Source of the DNA: JABDPF01 sp036351575
GTDB lineage: Bacteria > Pseudomonadota > Gammaproteobacteria > Xanthomonadales > SZUA-36
Direction: 5' to 3'
Length of the DNA: 59,698 nucleotides
Assembly: GCA_036351575.1 (NCBI GenBank)
Contig: JAZBPJ010000006.1
Span: 1 to 59,698, forward strand
Below the pieces are notes generated by a model. It was not told the origin of the DNA. It ran no database searches and saw nothing but the letters and a program-made list of their open reading frames with translations. The position numbers were made by a program, and so were the translations under genes. The first letter of the stretch is position 1. Each line of letters opens with the position of its first letter. Shown here one piece after another: positions 1-8,530 of the stretch.

Positions 1-414
1 CAGCGTCGTCGGCGGCACGTGGTAGCCACCGGTCCAGCACCAGGCGGAGAGGCCTTCCTCGCGCAGCGCGCGCACACGCGCCACGAGGTTGGCGGTACTG
101 CGGGTCTCGTCGTCGGTACCCAGCAAGCCGACCACCGAGGTCGCCCCGAAAGCCGTGAACTGACTCAATGGAACCGGGGGCGCCTGGGTACTGAATCCAT
201 CCTCGCCGCCTCCGCCGGTCAGGTGCACGTGTGCATCGATGAAACCAGGAACCACCGGAGCACCGTCTGCATCGAAGTCCTCGTCGAGTAGGCTAGCCGG
301 CACATCCGCGGTTTCCGGACCGGCGTGGAGGATTTCCCCCCCTCCCAGCAGCAACTGCCCGATTCCCAGGGGCTCGGGGACGAACAGATCGGCATTTCGA
401 ATTCGGGTCAGCAT
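1..414 (-). CDS. iadA: Isoaspartyl (beta-aspartyl) dipeptidase, N-terminal part
   Basis: Only the first 138 codons are present; the gene runs off the left edge. The translation begins MLTRIRNADLFVPEPLG and contains PGFIDAHVHLTGGGGEDG, the HxH metal-binding motif and glycine-rich loop of amidohydrolase-type beta-aspartyl dipeptidases, followed by TSVVGLLGTDDETRST and WTGGYHVP, all typical of IadA. The enzyme hydrolyses isoaspartyl (beta-Asp) dipeptides in the cytosol. The ATG at 414 is the only good start, because the ATG six bases upstream is followed at once by a stop. It lies downstream of and on the same strand as the LD-carboxypeptidase gene, so it may belong to the peptide-scavenging locus; that link is inference. 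Confidence 0.9.
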   Translation of the reverse strand, partial: MLTRIRNADLFVPEPLGIGQLLLGGGEILHAGPETADVPASLLDEDFDADGAPVVPGFIDAHVHLTGGGGEDGFSTQAPPVPLSQFTAFGATSVVGLLGTDDETRSTANLVARVRALREEGLSAWCWTGGYHVPPTTL

Positions 415-553
415 TCACATTTCCCAAAAATCAAACAGGGACTGGGGGCGCGCCATTTTAATGCGAGCAGGCTCAGCTTTCCATAAGCCCCGGTAGCGAC
501 ACAGGACGCACGAAGCGCTTACTGGCCAGAATCGGAATAAACGCATTAATTAT

Positions 554-570
554 CGCCCGCATGGCGGGCG
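554..570. repeat. REP-like palindrome, copy A
   Basis: CGCCCGC-ATG-GCGGGCG is a perfect 7-bp stem with a 3-base loop in the gap between iadA and the LD-carboxypeptidase gene. The core TCGCCCGCATGGCGGGC recurs exactly at 8471-8487, so this is a dispersed repeat rather than a one-off hairpin. The remaining 415-603 sequence shows no gene; a promoter for iadA could lie there but none is convincing. Confidence 0.6.
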
Positions 571-603
571 AACCAGATTTCCGCATCGGGTCGAAGGCCC
601 GGT

Positions 604-1653
604 TCAGTTAACCGCCGGCTCCAGCAGCGTCAGGGTACCGGCGTCGCCGTCGAGTTCCGCCTCGATGCCGATCGGCACCGTGGTCTTGTCGGTGACGTGG
701 CCGATCATCAGTCCGCGCACCACGGGAATGCCCAGCGGCAGCAGCAGCTGCTCGATGATTTCCTCGAGGTTGAAGCTGTTGCCTTCTTCGGGGATCTTGG
801 TGAACTTGCCCATCACGATGCCCGAGACCTGCTCTAGGATGCCCGCCAGCAGCAGGTGGGTCAGCATGCGGTCCAGGCGGTAGAAAGCCTCGTTGACGTC
901 TTCCAGGAACAGGATCGCGCCGTCGAAATCGGGCTGGTACGGCGTGCCGACCAGCGGGCTCAGCAGGCTCAGGTTGCCGCCGATCAGCCGTCCCCTCGCC
1001 GTGCCGCCGTGAAAGCGCATGAGGCGGTTGCTTCGTTCGGTCTGGCCTTCCGGGTAATCCACTTGCGGCGGTGAGCCGATGACCGCCCTTTGCTGCGGAT
1101 TCACGACCACTTTCTTGTACTCGGCCAGCGTGTAGTCGGAAAACATCGAGCTGGCGACGGGGCCGTGAAAACCGACCAGTCCGGTCTTCGCGTAGAGGCC
1201 CAGCAGCAGGCCGGTAATGTCGCTGTAGCCGATGATTACCTTCGGATTCTTGCGGATCATCCCGTAATCCAGGTGAGGCAGGGTGCGCATCGTGCCGTAG
1301 CCGCCCGTCAGCGTGAAGATTCCGTCGATTTCCGGATCGCGGAACGCCGCGTTGATATCTTCGGCGCGCTCGGCGTCGCTGCCCGCCAGGTACTGGGTGC
1401 GCCGGTAGAGGTGTTTGCCTTCCTTCACCCGGTAACCCAGCGACTTCAGCACGTCGATGGCCATGTAGACATGCTGGCGGTTGTTCGAGGCGCTCGCCGG
1501 CGCGATCAGTCCGACCGTCATGCCCGGTTCCAGGCGCGCGGGCTTGAGTGCCGGCCCTGCTTCACGCTCGGCCGCTGCGCTCGCGGTGAGCGGCGCCATG
1601 CCGCTGACCGCCGCGGCCGCTGCCAGGGATTTGATCAGGGTTCGTCTGTCCAT
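604..1653 (-). CDS. LD-carboxypeptidase, S66 family, Tat-exported
   Basis: 349 aa. The N-terminus MDRRTLIKSLAAAAAVSG is a twin-arginine signal, so the enzyme is predicted to act outside the cytoplasm. The S66 (LdcA/MccF) fold is shown by GYSD with nucleophile Ser144, FLEDV with Glu251 and GHV with His319, matching the Ser-Glu-His triad of murein tetrapeptide LD-carboxypeptidases, which remove the terminal D-Ala from L-Ala-D-Glu-mDAP-D-Ala. The open frame continues upstream into the kinase gene, but the ATG at 1653 gives the signal peptide and is only 17 bp after the kinase stop. Last gene of a murQ-kinase-ldcA unit. MccF-like amide hydrolysis is the alternative. Confidence 0.88.
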   Translation of the reverse strand: MDRRTLIKSLAAAAAVSGMAPLTASAAAEREAGPALKPARLEPGMTVGLIAPASASNNRQHVYMAIDVLKSLGYRVKEGKHLYRRTQYLAGSDAERAEDINAAFRDPEIDGIFTLTGGYGTMRTLPHLDYGMIRKNPKVIIGYSDITGLLLGLYAKTGLVGFHGPVASSMFSDYTLAEYKKVVVNPQQRAVIGSPPQVDYPEGQTERSNRLMRFHGGTARGRLIGGNLSLLSPLVGTPYQPDFDGAILFLEDVNEAFYRLDRMLTHLLLAGILEQVSGIVMGKFTKIPEEGNSFNLEEIIEQLLLPLGIPVVRGLMIGHVTDKTTVPIGIEAELDGDAGTLTLLEPAVN

Positions 1654-1670
1654 GGGTTCTGTCGCTCGCT

Positions 1671-2624
1671 TCAACTGTTCAGAAGTTTCTGGCCGATGCG
1701 GATCGCGCCCAGGACGGGTTTGGGCACGGCCCGGATCAGGCCGGGTGCGGGGTTGATCGAACGCAGCCCGGCCTCGAGTCGCGCCCGGTAGGATTCGCTG
1801 TTGCAGATCACGCCGCCGGACAGGGCCAGCGGGTAGGCGTCGGAAAATTCCAGGTCGCAGGTCACCGCCGTGACCAGCCGGCACAGCTCACCGGCGCAGG
1901 CTTCGACGATTCGAACCGCCACGATGTCACCGCCGGCGGCCGCTTTCAGCACGACGGGCGCCGCCTTGGCGATATGGGCGCGCACGTTGCCGGTGGCGTA
2001 AAGCTTCTGGATGATCAGGCGTGGGTTTTCCAGTTGGAAGTGTTCGAGCATGCGCACGGTGAGCGTCGTCTCCGGGCCCATGCCGTCCTCGGCCTCGCTG
2101 ACCGCGGCCAGCGCACGTGCGGCCAGGTCGTAACCGCTGCCCTTGTCGCCGTACCAGTGCCCCCAGCCGCCGCGCGTGATGAAGCGCCCGTTCCGGTCCA
2201 CGCCGATGGCGATGGAGCCGGTGCCGACGACCAGCGCGACGCCCCAGCGCCCGTCCGAGCCGGCGGCCAGCACGGCGTCGGCGTCGTTGACGATCTCGAT
2301 GCGCTTGAAAAGGCCGTTTTCATTGGCCCATTGCTTGAGTTCGTGCTGCACGTCCGAGAAGTCGCTTCCGGCCAGCGCCAGCACCGCGATATCGGCCTTC
2401 AGTCCATGCTCCAGGAGGGGCGCCGCGGCCTGGCCGACGGCTTCTTCCAGGCTTTTCAGCGTCTGTCGGCGCCCGGCCAGCCGCATGTTGGACGGTCCGG
2501 ATTGCCCCTCGCCCAGCACCACGATTTCACCGGATTCACCTATCGTGGCCAGCGTGACGTCGGTCTTGGTGCCGCCGCCGTCCACGCCGACGATCAGGGG
2601 GCCGCGCAGTTCTTCCACGTTCAT
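1671..2624 (-). CDS. BadF/BadG-type amino-sugar kinase (GlcNAc/MurNAc kinase)
   Basis: 317 aa, ASKHA-fold kinase. Phosphate-1 motif VDGGGTKT near residue 14, NDADAVLA near 113 (probable catalytic Asp), GTGS at 134-137, and GGWGHWYGDKGSGYDL near 152 are typical of the N-acetylglucosamine kinase / MurK family. It should use ATP to make the 6-phosphate of GlcNAc and/or MurNAc in the cytosol. Its start overlaps the murQ stop (TGATG), which implies translational coupling and favours MurNAc as a substrate, since MurQ needs MurNAc-6-P. Whether it prefers GlcNAc, MurNAc or both cannot be read from the sequence. Confidence 0.85.
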   Translation of the reverse strand: MNVEELRGPLIVGVDGGGTKTDVTLATIGESGEIVVLGEGQSGPSNMRLAGRRQTLKSLEEAVGQAAAPLLEHGLKADIAVLALAGSDFSDVQHELKQWANENGLFKRIEIVNDADAVLAAGSDGRWGVALVVGTGSIAIGVDRNGRFITRGGWGHWYGDKGSGYDLAARALAAVSEAEDGMGPETTLTVRMLEHFQLENPRLIIQKLYATGNVRAHIAKAAPVVLKAAAGGDIVAVRIVEACAGELCRLVTAVTCDLEFSDAYPLALSGGVICNSESYRARLEAGLRSINPAPGLIRAVPKPVLGAIRIGQKLLNS

Positions 2625-3547
2625 CAGTCTTCATCCTTCGGTTTCAGCACGGCGCCCAGGTGCCCTTCGGCCGCTGCCAGCGCGTGCCGGGCCTCGTCGG
2701 CCGCCACCCCGAGTTCGATCAGGACGATCGCGGTCTTGACCTCGCCGTCGCAGCGGGTCAGCGCCCCGGAGGCCTGCTCGCGCGTGCATCCGGTCACCAT
2801 GCAAACAATGCGGATCGAGCGCTCGACCAATTTCTCGTTGGTGGCCTGCACGTCCACCATCAGGTTTCCGTACGTCTTGCCCAGGCGCACCATCGCGCCG
2901 GTGGACAGCATGTTGAGCACCATTTTCGTGGCGGTTCCGGCCTTCATGCGGGTCGACCCGGAGAGCACTTCCGGGCCGACGAGCAGGGTAATGCAGGGGT
3001 CGGCATGTTCCGCAATGGCCGCGCTGTCGTTGCAGGTCACGCCGATGGCGGCGGCGCCCCGGCTGCGGGCATGGTCCAGCGCCCCCAGCACGTAAGGCGT
3101 GCGCCCGCTGGCGGCGATGCCGACCACGGCGTCGTCCGGACCGAGCCCGATGGCCTCGAGGTCGGCCTTGCCGGCCTCCGGGGAATCCTCGGCGCCCTCG
3201 ATGGCGGTCTGCAGGGCCTCGCGCCCGCCGGCGATCAGGCCGACGACCTGGCCGGGTTTCGCATTGAAGGTCGGCGGGCACTCGGCCGCGTCCAGCACGC
3301 CCAGGCGGCCCGATGTTCCGGCGCCGACGTAGACCAGGCGCCCTCCGCGAGCCATCCGTTCGTGGATTCGGTCGATGGCTTCCGCGATCGGTATTTCCGC
3401 CTTGGCCACGGCCGCCGCCACGCCGGCATCCTCGGAATTGATCAGGCGAACGATCTCCAGCGTCTTCAGGCGGTCCAGGTTGGCGCTGCGGGGGTTGTGC
3501 GCCTCCGTGGCCATGCGGTCGAGATCGATACGCTTTTCACCGGTCAT
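2624..3547 (-). CDS. murQ: N-acetylmuramic acid 6-phosphate etherase
   Basis: 307 aa, the usual MurQ length. It removes the D-lactyl ether from MurNAc-6-P to give GlcNAc-6-P, the committing step of muramic acid catabolism. The SIS fold shows VYVGAGTSGRLGVLDAAECPP (Glu89, counterpart of E. coli Glu83), EGAEDS (Glu120, counterpart of Glu114) and GSTRMKAGTATKM. The ATG at 3547 gives MTGEKRIDLDRMATEAHNP, the normal family N-terminus; the longer upstream frame is antisense to namZ. It heads a murQ-kinase-ldcA unit and is divergent from namZ across 82 bp. Confidence 0.96.
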   Translation of the reverse strand: MTGEKRIDLDRMATEAHNPRSANLDRLKTLEIVRLINSEDAGVAAAVAKAEIPIAEAIDRIHERMARGGRLVYVGAGTSGRLGVLDAAECPPTFNAKPGQVVGLIAGGREALQTAIEGAEDSPEAGKADLEAIGLGPDDAVVGIAASGRTPYVLGALDHARSRGAAAIGVTCNDSAAIAEHADPCITLLVGPEVLSGSTRMKAGTATKMVLNMLSTGAMVRLGKTYGNLMVDVQATNEKLVERSIRIVCMVTGCTREQASGALTRCDGEVKTAIVLIELGVAADEARHALAAAEGHLGAVLKPKDED

Positions 3548-3629
3548 GGCTGATTTTTCCCACGTTGAAAACGCCCGGTACATTCTGCAACAATCGAGCG
3601 CATCGAATCGAGTCGAGTGGGATACGCCC

Positions 3630-4862
3630 ATGAATACCCTGCATCGTTTGCTGGCCGTCCTGGCGGGTTTCGCCATGCTGGCCCAGGCACAGCTTGAAGC
3701 GCCGCCAACCGAAGCCAGAGCGAACGGGGTCTTCGTGGAAACCGGTATCGACGTGCTGCTGCGGGAAAACTTCGCGCCGCTCGAGGGCCGCCGCGTCGGG
3801 CTGATCACCAACCACACCGGCGTCGATCGAAGCGGAGTCAGCACCGTTCGACGCCTGCACGATGCCCCCAACGTGACGCTCGTCGCGCTGTTCAGCCCCG
3901 AGCACGGTCTGCACGGAAAACTCGATATTCCCGAGATCGCCGACAGCGAGGACGGCGAAACCGGGCTGCGCGTGTTCAGCCTGTACGGGGAAACCCGCAA
4001 GCCGGCGCCTGCCATGCTGGAGGGCATCGACACGCTGGTGTTCGATATCCAGGATATCGGCACGCGCTTTTACACCTACATTTCCACCATGGGCCTGGCG
4101 CTGGAAGCGGCCGCGGAAAACGGCATTCGATTCGTGGTGCTGGACCGCCCCAACCCGATCAACGGCGTCGACGTCACCGGTCCGGTGGCGGATCCCGACA
4201 AGCTTTCGTTCACGGCCTGGCACCGGCTGCCCGTGCGGCACGGCATGACGGCGGGCGAGCTGGCGCTGATGTTTCGGGCCGAGCGCTCGCTTGATCTCGA
4301 CCTGCAGGTGATCGAACTCGAGAACTGGGACCGTTCCGGCTATTTCGATGCAACCGGCCTGCGCTGGATCAACCCCTCGCCGAACATGCGCAGCCTCACG
4401 CAGGCGCTGCTTTACCCCGGTATCGGGCTGCTGGAAACCACCAACCTTTCGGTGGGCCGCGGCACGGACACGCCGTTCGAGGTGATCGGCGCGCCGTGGC
4501 TGGACGGGCAGGCTCTTGCCGATGTGCTGAATCGCATGCAGCTGCCGGGTGTCGTCTTTGTTCCCGTGGATTTTACGCCCGATTCCAGCAAGTTCGCCGG
4601 CGAGCGCTGCAGCGGCGTCAATATCATCATCACGAATCGCCCGGAATTCGACCCGCTGCGAACGGGTTTCGAAATCGCGCGTGTCCTCAGGCTGATGTAC
4701 GCGGATGACTGGGATGCCGAAGCCTACGCCCGGCTGCTGGCCAACGGGGCCGTTTTCGAAGCGGTTCGCGCCGGGCAGGACATCGATGCCATCGAGGCGG
4801 TGTACCGGGAAGAACGGGACGCCTTCGTCAAACGGCGCCAGGCGTACCTGCTCTACCCCTGA
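3630..4862 (+). CDS. namZ: Exo-beta-N-acetylmuramidase (DUF1343, GH171)
   Basis: 410 aa with an N-terminal secretion signal (MNTLHRLLAVLAGFAMLAQA). It belongs to the DUF1343/NamZ family, which releases MurNAc from the non-reducing end of PG glycan fragments. Motifs: GRRVGLITNHTGVDRSG, LFSPEHGLHG (Glu91), VFDIQDIGTRFYTYISTM, DRPNP, GMTAGELA, WINPSPNMRS and GRGTDTPFEVIGAPW. The ATG at 3630 is chosen because upstream codons overlap murQ antisense and lack a signal peptide. It is divergent from murQ and convergent with nagB (5-bp gap), so it sits inside the MurNAc pathway cluster and supplies its substrate. Confidence 0.92.
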   Translation: MNTLHRLLAVLAGFAMLAQAQLEAPPTEARANGVFVETGIDVLLRENFAPLEGRRVGLITNHTGVDRSGVSTVRRLHDAPNVTLVALFSPEHGLHGKLDIPEIADSEDGETGLRVFSLYGETRKPAPAMLEGIDTLVFDIQDIGTRFYTYISTMGLALEAAAENGIRFVVLDRPNPINGVDVTGPVADPDKLSFTAWHRLPVRHGMTAGELALMFRAERSLDLDLQVIELENWDRSGYFDATGLRWINPSPNMRSLTQALLYPGIGLLETTNLSVGRGTDTPFEVIGAPWLDGQALADVLNRMQLPGVVFVPVDFTPDSSKFAGERCSGVNIIITNRPEFDPLRTGFEIARVLRLMYADDWDAEAYARLLANGAVFEAVRAGQDIDAIEAVYREERDAFVKRRQAYLLYP

Positions 4863-4866
4863 TCCT

Positions 4867-5676
4867 TCAGCCGTCCGCATAGAATTCACCGAAGCGTTCT
4901 TTCAGCGCCCGGTTTTCACGCGCTGCCCGCTCGTAGTATTCACGGTTCTTCAGTTTCGACGCAGCGGGTTCGTCGATCAAAACGGTCACGCGCTCGTGCA
5001 TCTGCAATATGGATGCCGGGCACATCGCGCTGACCGCGCCCTCGACCATCGCCGCCACCGCCCCGGCCTTGCGCTCGCCGGTGGCCAGCAGCAGGATGCT
5101 GCGCGCGTCCATGATGGTGCCGATGCCCATCGTGATGGCCAGCCTGGGCTGGAATTCGCCGGGGTCAAACAGCCGGCTGTTGTCCTGCATGGTGCGCGGC
5201 GTCAGCGTTTTGACGCGCGTGCGTGAAGCCAGGCTGGAGCTGGGCTCGTTGAAGCCGATGTGACCGTTCTGGCCGATGCCGAGAATCTGCAGGTCGATAC
5301 CGCCGGCTTTTCGAATCATCGCCTCGTAGCGCGGCCCGACGAACTGCGGATTGTCGCCCGGCTCGCAGGACGGCAGGTACGTGCGTGCCTTGTCGATATC
5401 CACGTGGTCAAAGAATTCGCGGTCCATGAAGGAGCGGTAGCTCTGCGGGTCGCCGGGCGCGATGCCCAGGTACTCGTCGAGGTTGAAGGAGGTCACGCCG
5501 CTGAAGGAGACTTCGCCCTTGCGGTTGCGTTCGATCAATTGGCGGTACAGGACGATGGGCGTGCTGCCGGTGGCCAGCCCGAAAACCGCCCGGGGCTTGA
5601 TGGACAGCATTCGAACGAGCAGATCGGCTGCGCGTTCGGCCACCTGTTCTTCATCGCGGAAAATGACGACTTCCAT
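4867..5676 (-). CDS. nagB: Glucosamine-6-phosphate deaminase
   Basis: 269 aa. It converts GlcN-6-P to fructose-6-P and ammonia. Motifs: GLATGSTP (33-40), SFNLDEYLG (Asp67), GIGQNGHIGFNEP (His139, Glu144) and SRTRVKTLT. The position of E. coli Asp141 is Asn137, as I recall for Bacillus-type NagB. The start at 5676 overlaps the nagA stop (TGATG), so the two are probably translationally coupled. Longer upstream starts lie in nagA and are rejected. Last gene of the symporter-nagA-nagB unit; joins the amino-sugar branch to glycolysis. Confidence 0.95.
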   Translation of the reverse strand: MEVVIFRDEEQVAERAADLLVRMLSIKPRAVFGLATGSTPIVLYRQLIERNRKGEVSFSGVTSFNLDEYLGIAPGDPQSYRSFMDREFFDHVDIDKARTYLPSCEPGDNPQFVGPRYEAMIRKAGGIDLQILGIGQNGHIGFNEPSSSLASRTRVKTLTPRTMQDNSRLFDPGEFQPRLAITMGIGTIMDARSILLLATGERKAGAVAAMVEGAVSAMCPASILQMHERVTVLIDEPAASKLKNREYYERAARENRALKERFGEFYADG

Positions 5677-6827
5677 CAGTGTGCCTCCTGCCGTTCGCCG
5701 TCGATCCAGGTTGCCGCGAGGTTCATATCGTTGTCGAGCTCCACGAAGCTGGCCCGGTAGCCCGGCCGGATGTAACCCAGTTCGTCGTCCAGGTCCATCG
5801 CCTGCGCCGGGTAGGTGGACGCCATGCGCAGTGCCTCGAAGCGGTTCATGCCGCCGTAGCGCATGGCGTTGCGAACGGCCGTCATCATGTCCAGGTCGGA
5901 ACCAGCGAGGCTTCCGTCCGGCAGGCGGCAGCAGCCACCCCTGGCCAGCACGGTCTCGCCGTTCCATTCAAAATCCCCCGTTTCGGAGCCGACCGTCGCC
6001 ATCGCGTCGGTCACCAGCAGACAGTGCGTGCTGCCCTTGGCAGCCACGGCGGCCGCGAAACTCGCCGGGTGCACGTGGTAACCGTCACAGATCAGGCCGG
6101 CATAGCTCTCGCGGTCTGAAAGCGCCGTGCCGACCATGCCCGGGCTGCGGCTTTCAAACGGGCTCATCGCGTTGAACAGGTGGGTAAAACCGCGCAGGCC
6201 GGCGTCCAGCGCTTCGCGCACCTGTTCGTATTCGGCGTTGCTGTGGCCGGCGAATACGATAATCCCGGCGTTGGTCAGCCGCTGAATCCAGTCCGGTCCC
6301 GTCATTTCAGGCGCGACGGTCAGCAGGGTCCGGCCGATGCCCAGGCTCGTGACCTGCTCGAAGCCGTCCTCGTCGATGGTCCGAAAATGCGCAGCGTCGT
6401 GGATGCCGCGCTTTGCCGCTGCCAGGAAGGGGCCTTCGAGGTGGATGCCGAGCACGCCGGGCACTTTTTCTTCGATGGCCTGCCGCACCGCCCGGATCGC
6501 GTCGGCCGTGGTGCTCGCGGTACTGCTGATCAGCGTGGGCAAAAATCCGGTGGTCCCGAAGCGCCGGTGCGCCGCGCCGATGGTCCGGATCGTCTCGACC
6601 GTCGGCGCGTCGTTGAACAGCACCCCGCCGCCGCCGTTTACCTGGATATCGATCAGGCCGGGCGCCAGCAGCCGCCCTTCGAGATCGATGGATACGGATG
6701 CCTCGGCCATGCCCTGGCCGTTTTCCGCCAGCTCGAGGATCCGCCCGCCCTCGATCCGGACACGGGCGTTTTCATGCACGGCCTCGCCGTCGAAAACGCG
6801 GGCATTGATCAGGTTCACTGTCTTCAT
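5676..6827 (-). CDS. nagA: N-acetylglucosamine-6-phosphate deacetylase
   Basis: 383 aa amidohydrolase that deacetylates GlcNAc-6-P to GlcN-6-P. Motifs in order: APGLIDIQVNGGGG, GIHLEGPFL (metal Glu), FAGHSNA and THLFNAM (metal His), LICDGYHV, VTDAMATVG (catalytic Asp) and GSLAGSDLDM. It takes GlcNAc-6-P both from MurQ and from direct phosphorylation of GlcNAc. Overlaps the symporter gene by 4 bp (ATGA) upstream and nagB by a TGATG downstream. Confidence 0.95.
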   Translation of the reverse strand: MKTVNLINARVFDGEAVHENARVRIEGGRILELAENGQGMAEASVSIDLEGRLLAPGLIDIQVNGGGGVLFNDAPTVETIRTIGAAHRRFGTTGFLPTLISSTASTTADAIRAVRQAIEEKVPGVLGIHLEGPFLAAAKRGIHDAAHFRTIDEDGFEQVTSLGIGRTLLTVAPEMTGPDWIQRLTNAGIIVFAGHSNAEYEQVREALDAGLRGFTHLFNAMSPFESRSPGMVGTALSDRESYAGLICDGYHVHPASFAAAVAAKGSTHCLLVTDAMATVGSETGDFEWNGETVLARGGCCRLPDGSLAGSDLDMMTAVRNAMRYGGMNRFEALRMASTYPAQAMDLDDELGYIRPGYRASFVELDNDMNLAATWIDGERQEAH

Positions 6828-8278
6828 CGGTCCAGCACGCGTTGCGCAATCCAGCCGGCGACGAAGGTGGTCGATGCACCCGCCGCCGCGTAGTAAGGCC
6901 AGTATAGTGCGGTTCCGAGCGCGAGTGCCGAAAGAGCGGCCACGCCGACCACGAAACCGCCGAGGGCGGCCGGCTGTTTCACGTCATCGGCGAAGCGCGC
7001 CAGCAGGTAGATGCCCAGCACTGGTCCTGATGCGAAACCGGCGATTTTCAGCACGTTGGCCACCGTGCTTTCGGTGGTCCCGATGTAGCCGACGACCAGG
7101 GCGATGCCGACCTGGAGCACGCCGAACAGCGCGGTGGCGATGCGTCCCGCTTTCAATTGGCCGGCTGCCGTGACCGGCTCCCGGCGCGTCGGCAGGTAAA
7201 CATCGCTGATCAGCGCGGTGGCCGAGGAATTCAGTGAACTGGACAGCGTCGACATGGCGGCCGCGAACACCGAGGCCAGCGTCAGGCCGGCCAGGCCCAC
7301 CGGCATGGCGTGCACGATGAAGGTGGCGAACAGGCGGTCACCGGCCGCGTCCTGCAGCATGGAGCCGTTGGCGGCGAGCGCCGCGTAAGCCGCCAGCGCG
7401 ACGCCGATGAACAGGAACACGCCGAACTGGGCCAACACGATAAACCCGCTGACACCCAGCGCTTTTGCCGCGTCCCCCTGGCCTTTTGCCGATAAATAGC
7501 GTTGAACCATCAGCTGGTCGGTGCCGTGCGTGGCCATGGTCAGGAAGGCGCCCCCCACCAGGCCGGCCAGGAAGGTCATCGTGGGCTTGAACGGCGAAAT
7601 GTCGAAATCCAGCACCCGCAGCTTGTCGGTCTCGGCGGCAAAGCCCGCGAGCGCGTCCCAGCCGCCGGGAATGCCCTGCACGATCACGGCCAGCGCGGCG
7701 GCCGCGCCGATCATGTAAATGACGAACTGGATGCAGTCGTTCCAGATCACCGATTTCGCGCCGCCCACCAGCGTGTAGAGAATCGTGATCACGCCCAGCA
7801 CGATGACGGAAAGCGCCAGGTCCAGGCCCAGCACGATCTGCAGCACCAGCGCGGTCAGGAACAGCCGCAGGGCGTCGCTGAGGTTGCGGGTGACCAGGAA
7901 AAGCGATGAGGCGGCGCGCCGGCTGAGCGTGCCGAAGCGTTTTTCCAGCGTTTCGTAGGCGGTAAACGCCTGTCCCCGGAAGTACAGGGGCAGCAGGAAG
8001 GCGATGATCAGCAGGCGGCCGGCGATGTAGCCGAAGGTGATCTGCAGAAAGGTCAGGTCGCCGCCGGCCGCAGCGGCGATGCCGGGCAGGCTGAGAAAAG
8101 TGACCGTGCTGGTCTCGGTTGCGACGATGGACAGCAGCAGCGCGCCCCAGGGCAGCGAGCGCGCGCCCAGGAAATAATCCGCCGAGTTGCGCTGGCCGCG
8201 GCCGATCCACAGGCCGAAAGCGAGCACGGCCAGCAGGTAGAGCACGACGATGGCGGCATCAACGGGGTGGATGTTCAT
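6824..8278 (-). CDS. SSS-family sodium/solute symporter (putative amino-sugar importer)
   Basis: 484 aa with about 13 hydrophobic segments and the SLC5/SSS pattern (ADYFLGARSLPW near the N-terminus, GGAKSVIWND, HGTDQLMVQRYLSAK, FAAAMSTLSSSLNSSATA with sodium-site serines). It is the first gene of a symporter-nagA-nagB unit, so the cargo is most simply GlcNAc, MurNAc or a close relative. This is inference from context: the family also moves sugars, sialic acid and amino acids. No PTS component (MurP or NagE type) is present in the window. Confidence 0.85.
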   Translation of the reverse strand: MNIHPVDAAIVVLYLLAVLAFGLWIGRGQRNSADYFLGARSLPWGALLLSIVATETSTVTFLSLPGIAAAAGGDLTFLQITFGYIAGRLLIIAFLLPLYFRGQAFTAYETLEKRFGTLSRRAASSLFLVTRNLSDALRLFLTALVLQIVLGLDLALSVIVLGVITILYTLVGGAKSVIWNDCIQFVIYMIGAAAALAVIVQGIPGGWDALAGFAAETDKLRVLDFDISPFKPTMTFLAGLVGGAFLTMATHGTDQLMVQRYLSAKGQGDAAKALGVSGFIVLAQFGVFLFIGVALAAYAALAANGSMLQDAAGDRLFATFIVHAMPVGLAGLTLASVFAAAMSTLSSSLNSSATALISDVYLPTRREPVTAAGQLKAGRIATALFGVLQVGIALVVGYIGTTESTVANVLKIAGFASGPVLGIYLLARFADDVKQPAALGGFVVGVAALSALALGTALYWPYYAAAGASTTFVAGWIAQRVLDR

Positions 8279-8328
8279 AAGATGATAGCTACTGTCTCCG
8301 TGCGAGCCGGCCGGGGGATCAGGTGTTT

Positions 8329-8405
8329 ACTTTTCAGGGGCGTATGAAGACAGGATGTCTTCATCCGAGCGACACATGGACGTGTTCGAGCGCCCCCTGA
8401 AAAGT
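8329..8405. repeat. Compound palindromic element
   Basis: An outer inverted repeat ACTTTTCAGGGGCG (8329-8342) pairs with CGCCCCCTGAAAAGT (8391-8405, one extra C). It encloses a perfect 9-bp hairpin ATGAAGACA-GGA-TGTCTTCAT (8344-8364) and a weaker CGACAC/GTGTTCG hairpin (about 8370-8388). It would fold as a branched cruciform. Together with the REP copy at 8471 and the terminator at 8531 it fills most of the 326-bp gap 8279-8604, which contains no gene. Confidence 0.6.
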
Positions 8406-8470
8406 GAATGCTTGATCCCACGGTCCGAGCCATCGTACTTCCTCATGGTTACTGTGGGCGATCAGGCTTT

Positions 8471-8487
8471 TCGCCCGCATGGCGGGC
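8471..8487. repeat. REP-like palindrome, copy B
   Basis: TCGCCCGCATGGCGGGC is identical to the core at 553-569. The stem is GCCCGC/GCGGGC with an ATG loop. It lies in the gap between the TonB-receptor terminator and the symporter gene. Confidence 0.6.
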
Positions 8488-8530
8488 TCCCACAGCCAGG
8501 TCTGACAACGTGTTCATCCCGGGGCTCCTC

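Noticed and set aside
529..553. GGAATAAACGCATTAATTATC as a fourth regulator site
   Set aside because: The half-sites are separated by the wrong distance and the second does not match TTATTC, so it is not a copy of the palindrome.
1090..1791. 233-codon frame antisense to the Tat-LD-carboxypeptidase
   Set aside because: High-GC shadow frame; no motif, while the minus strand encodes a complete S66 enzyme.
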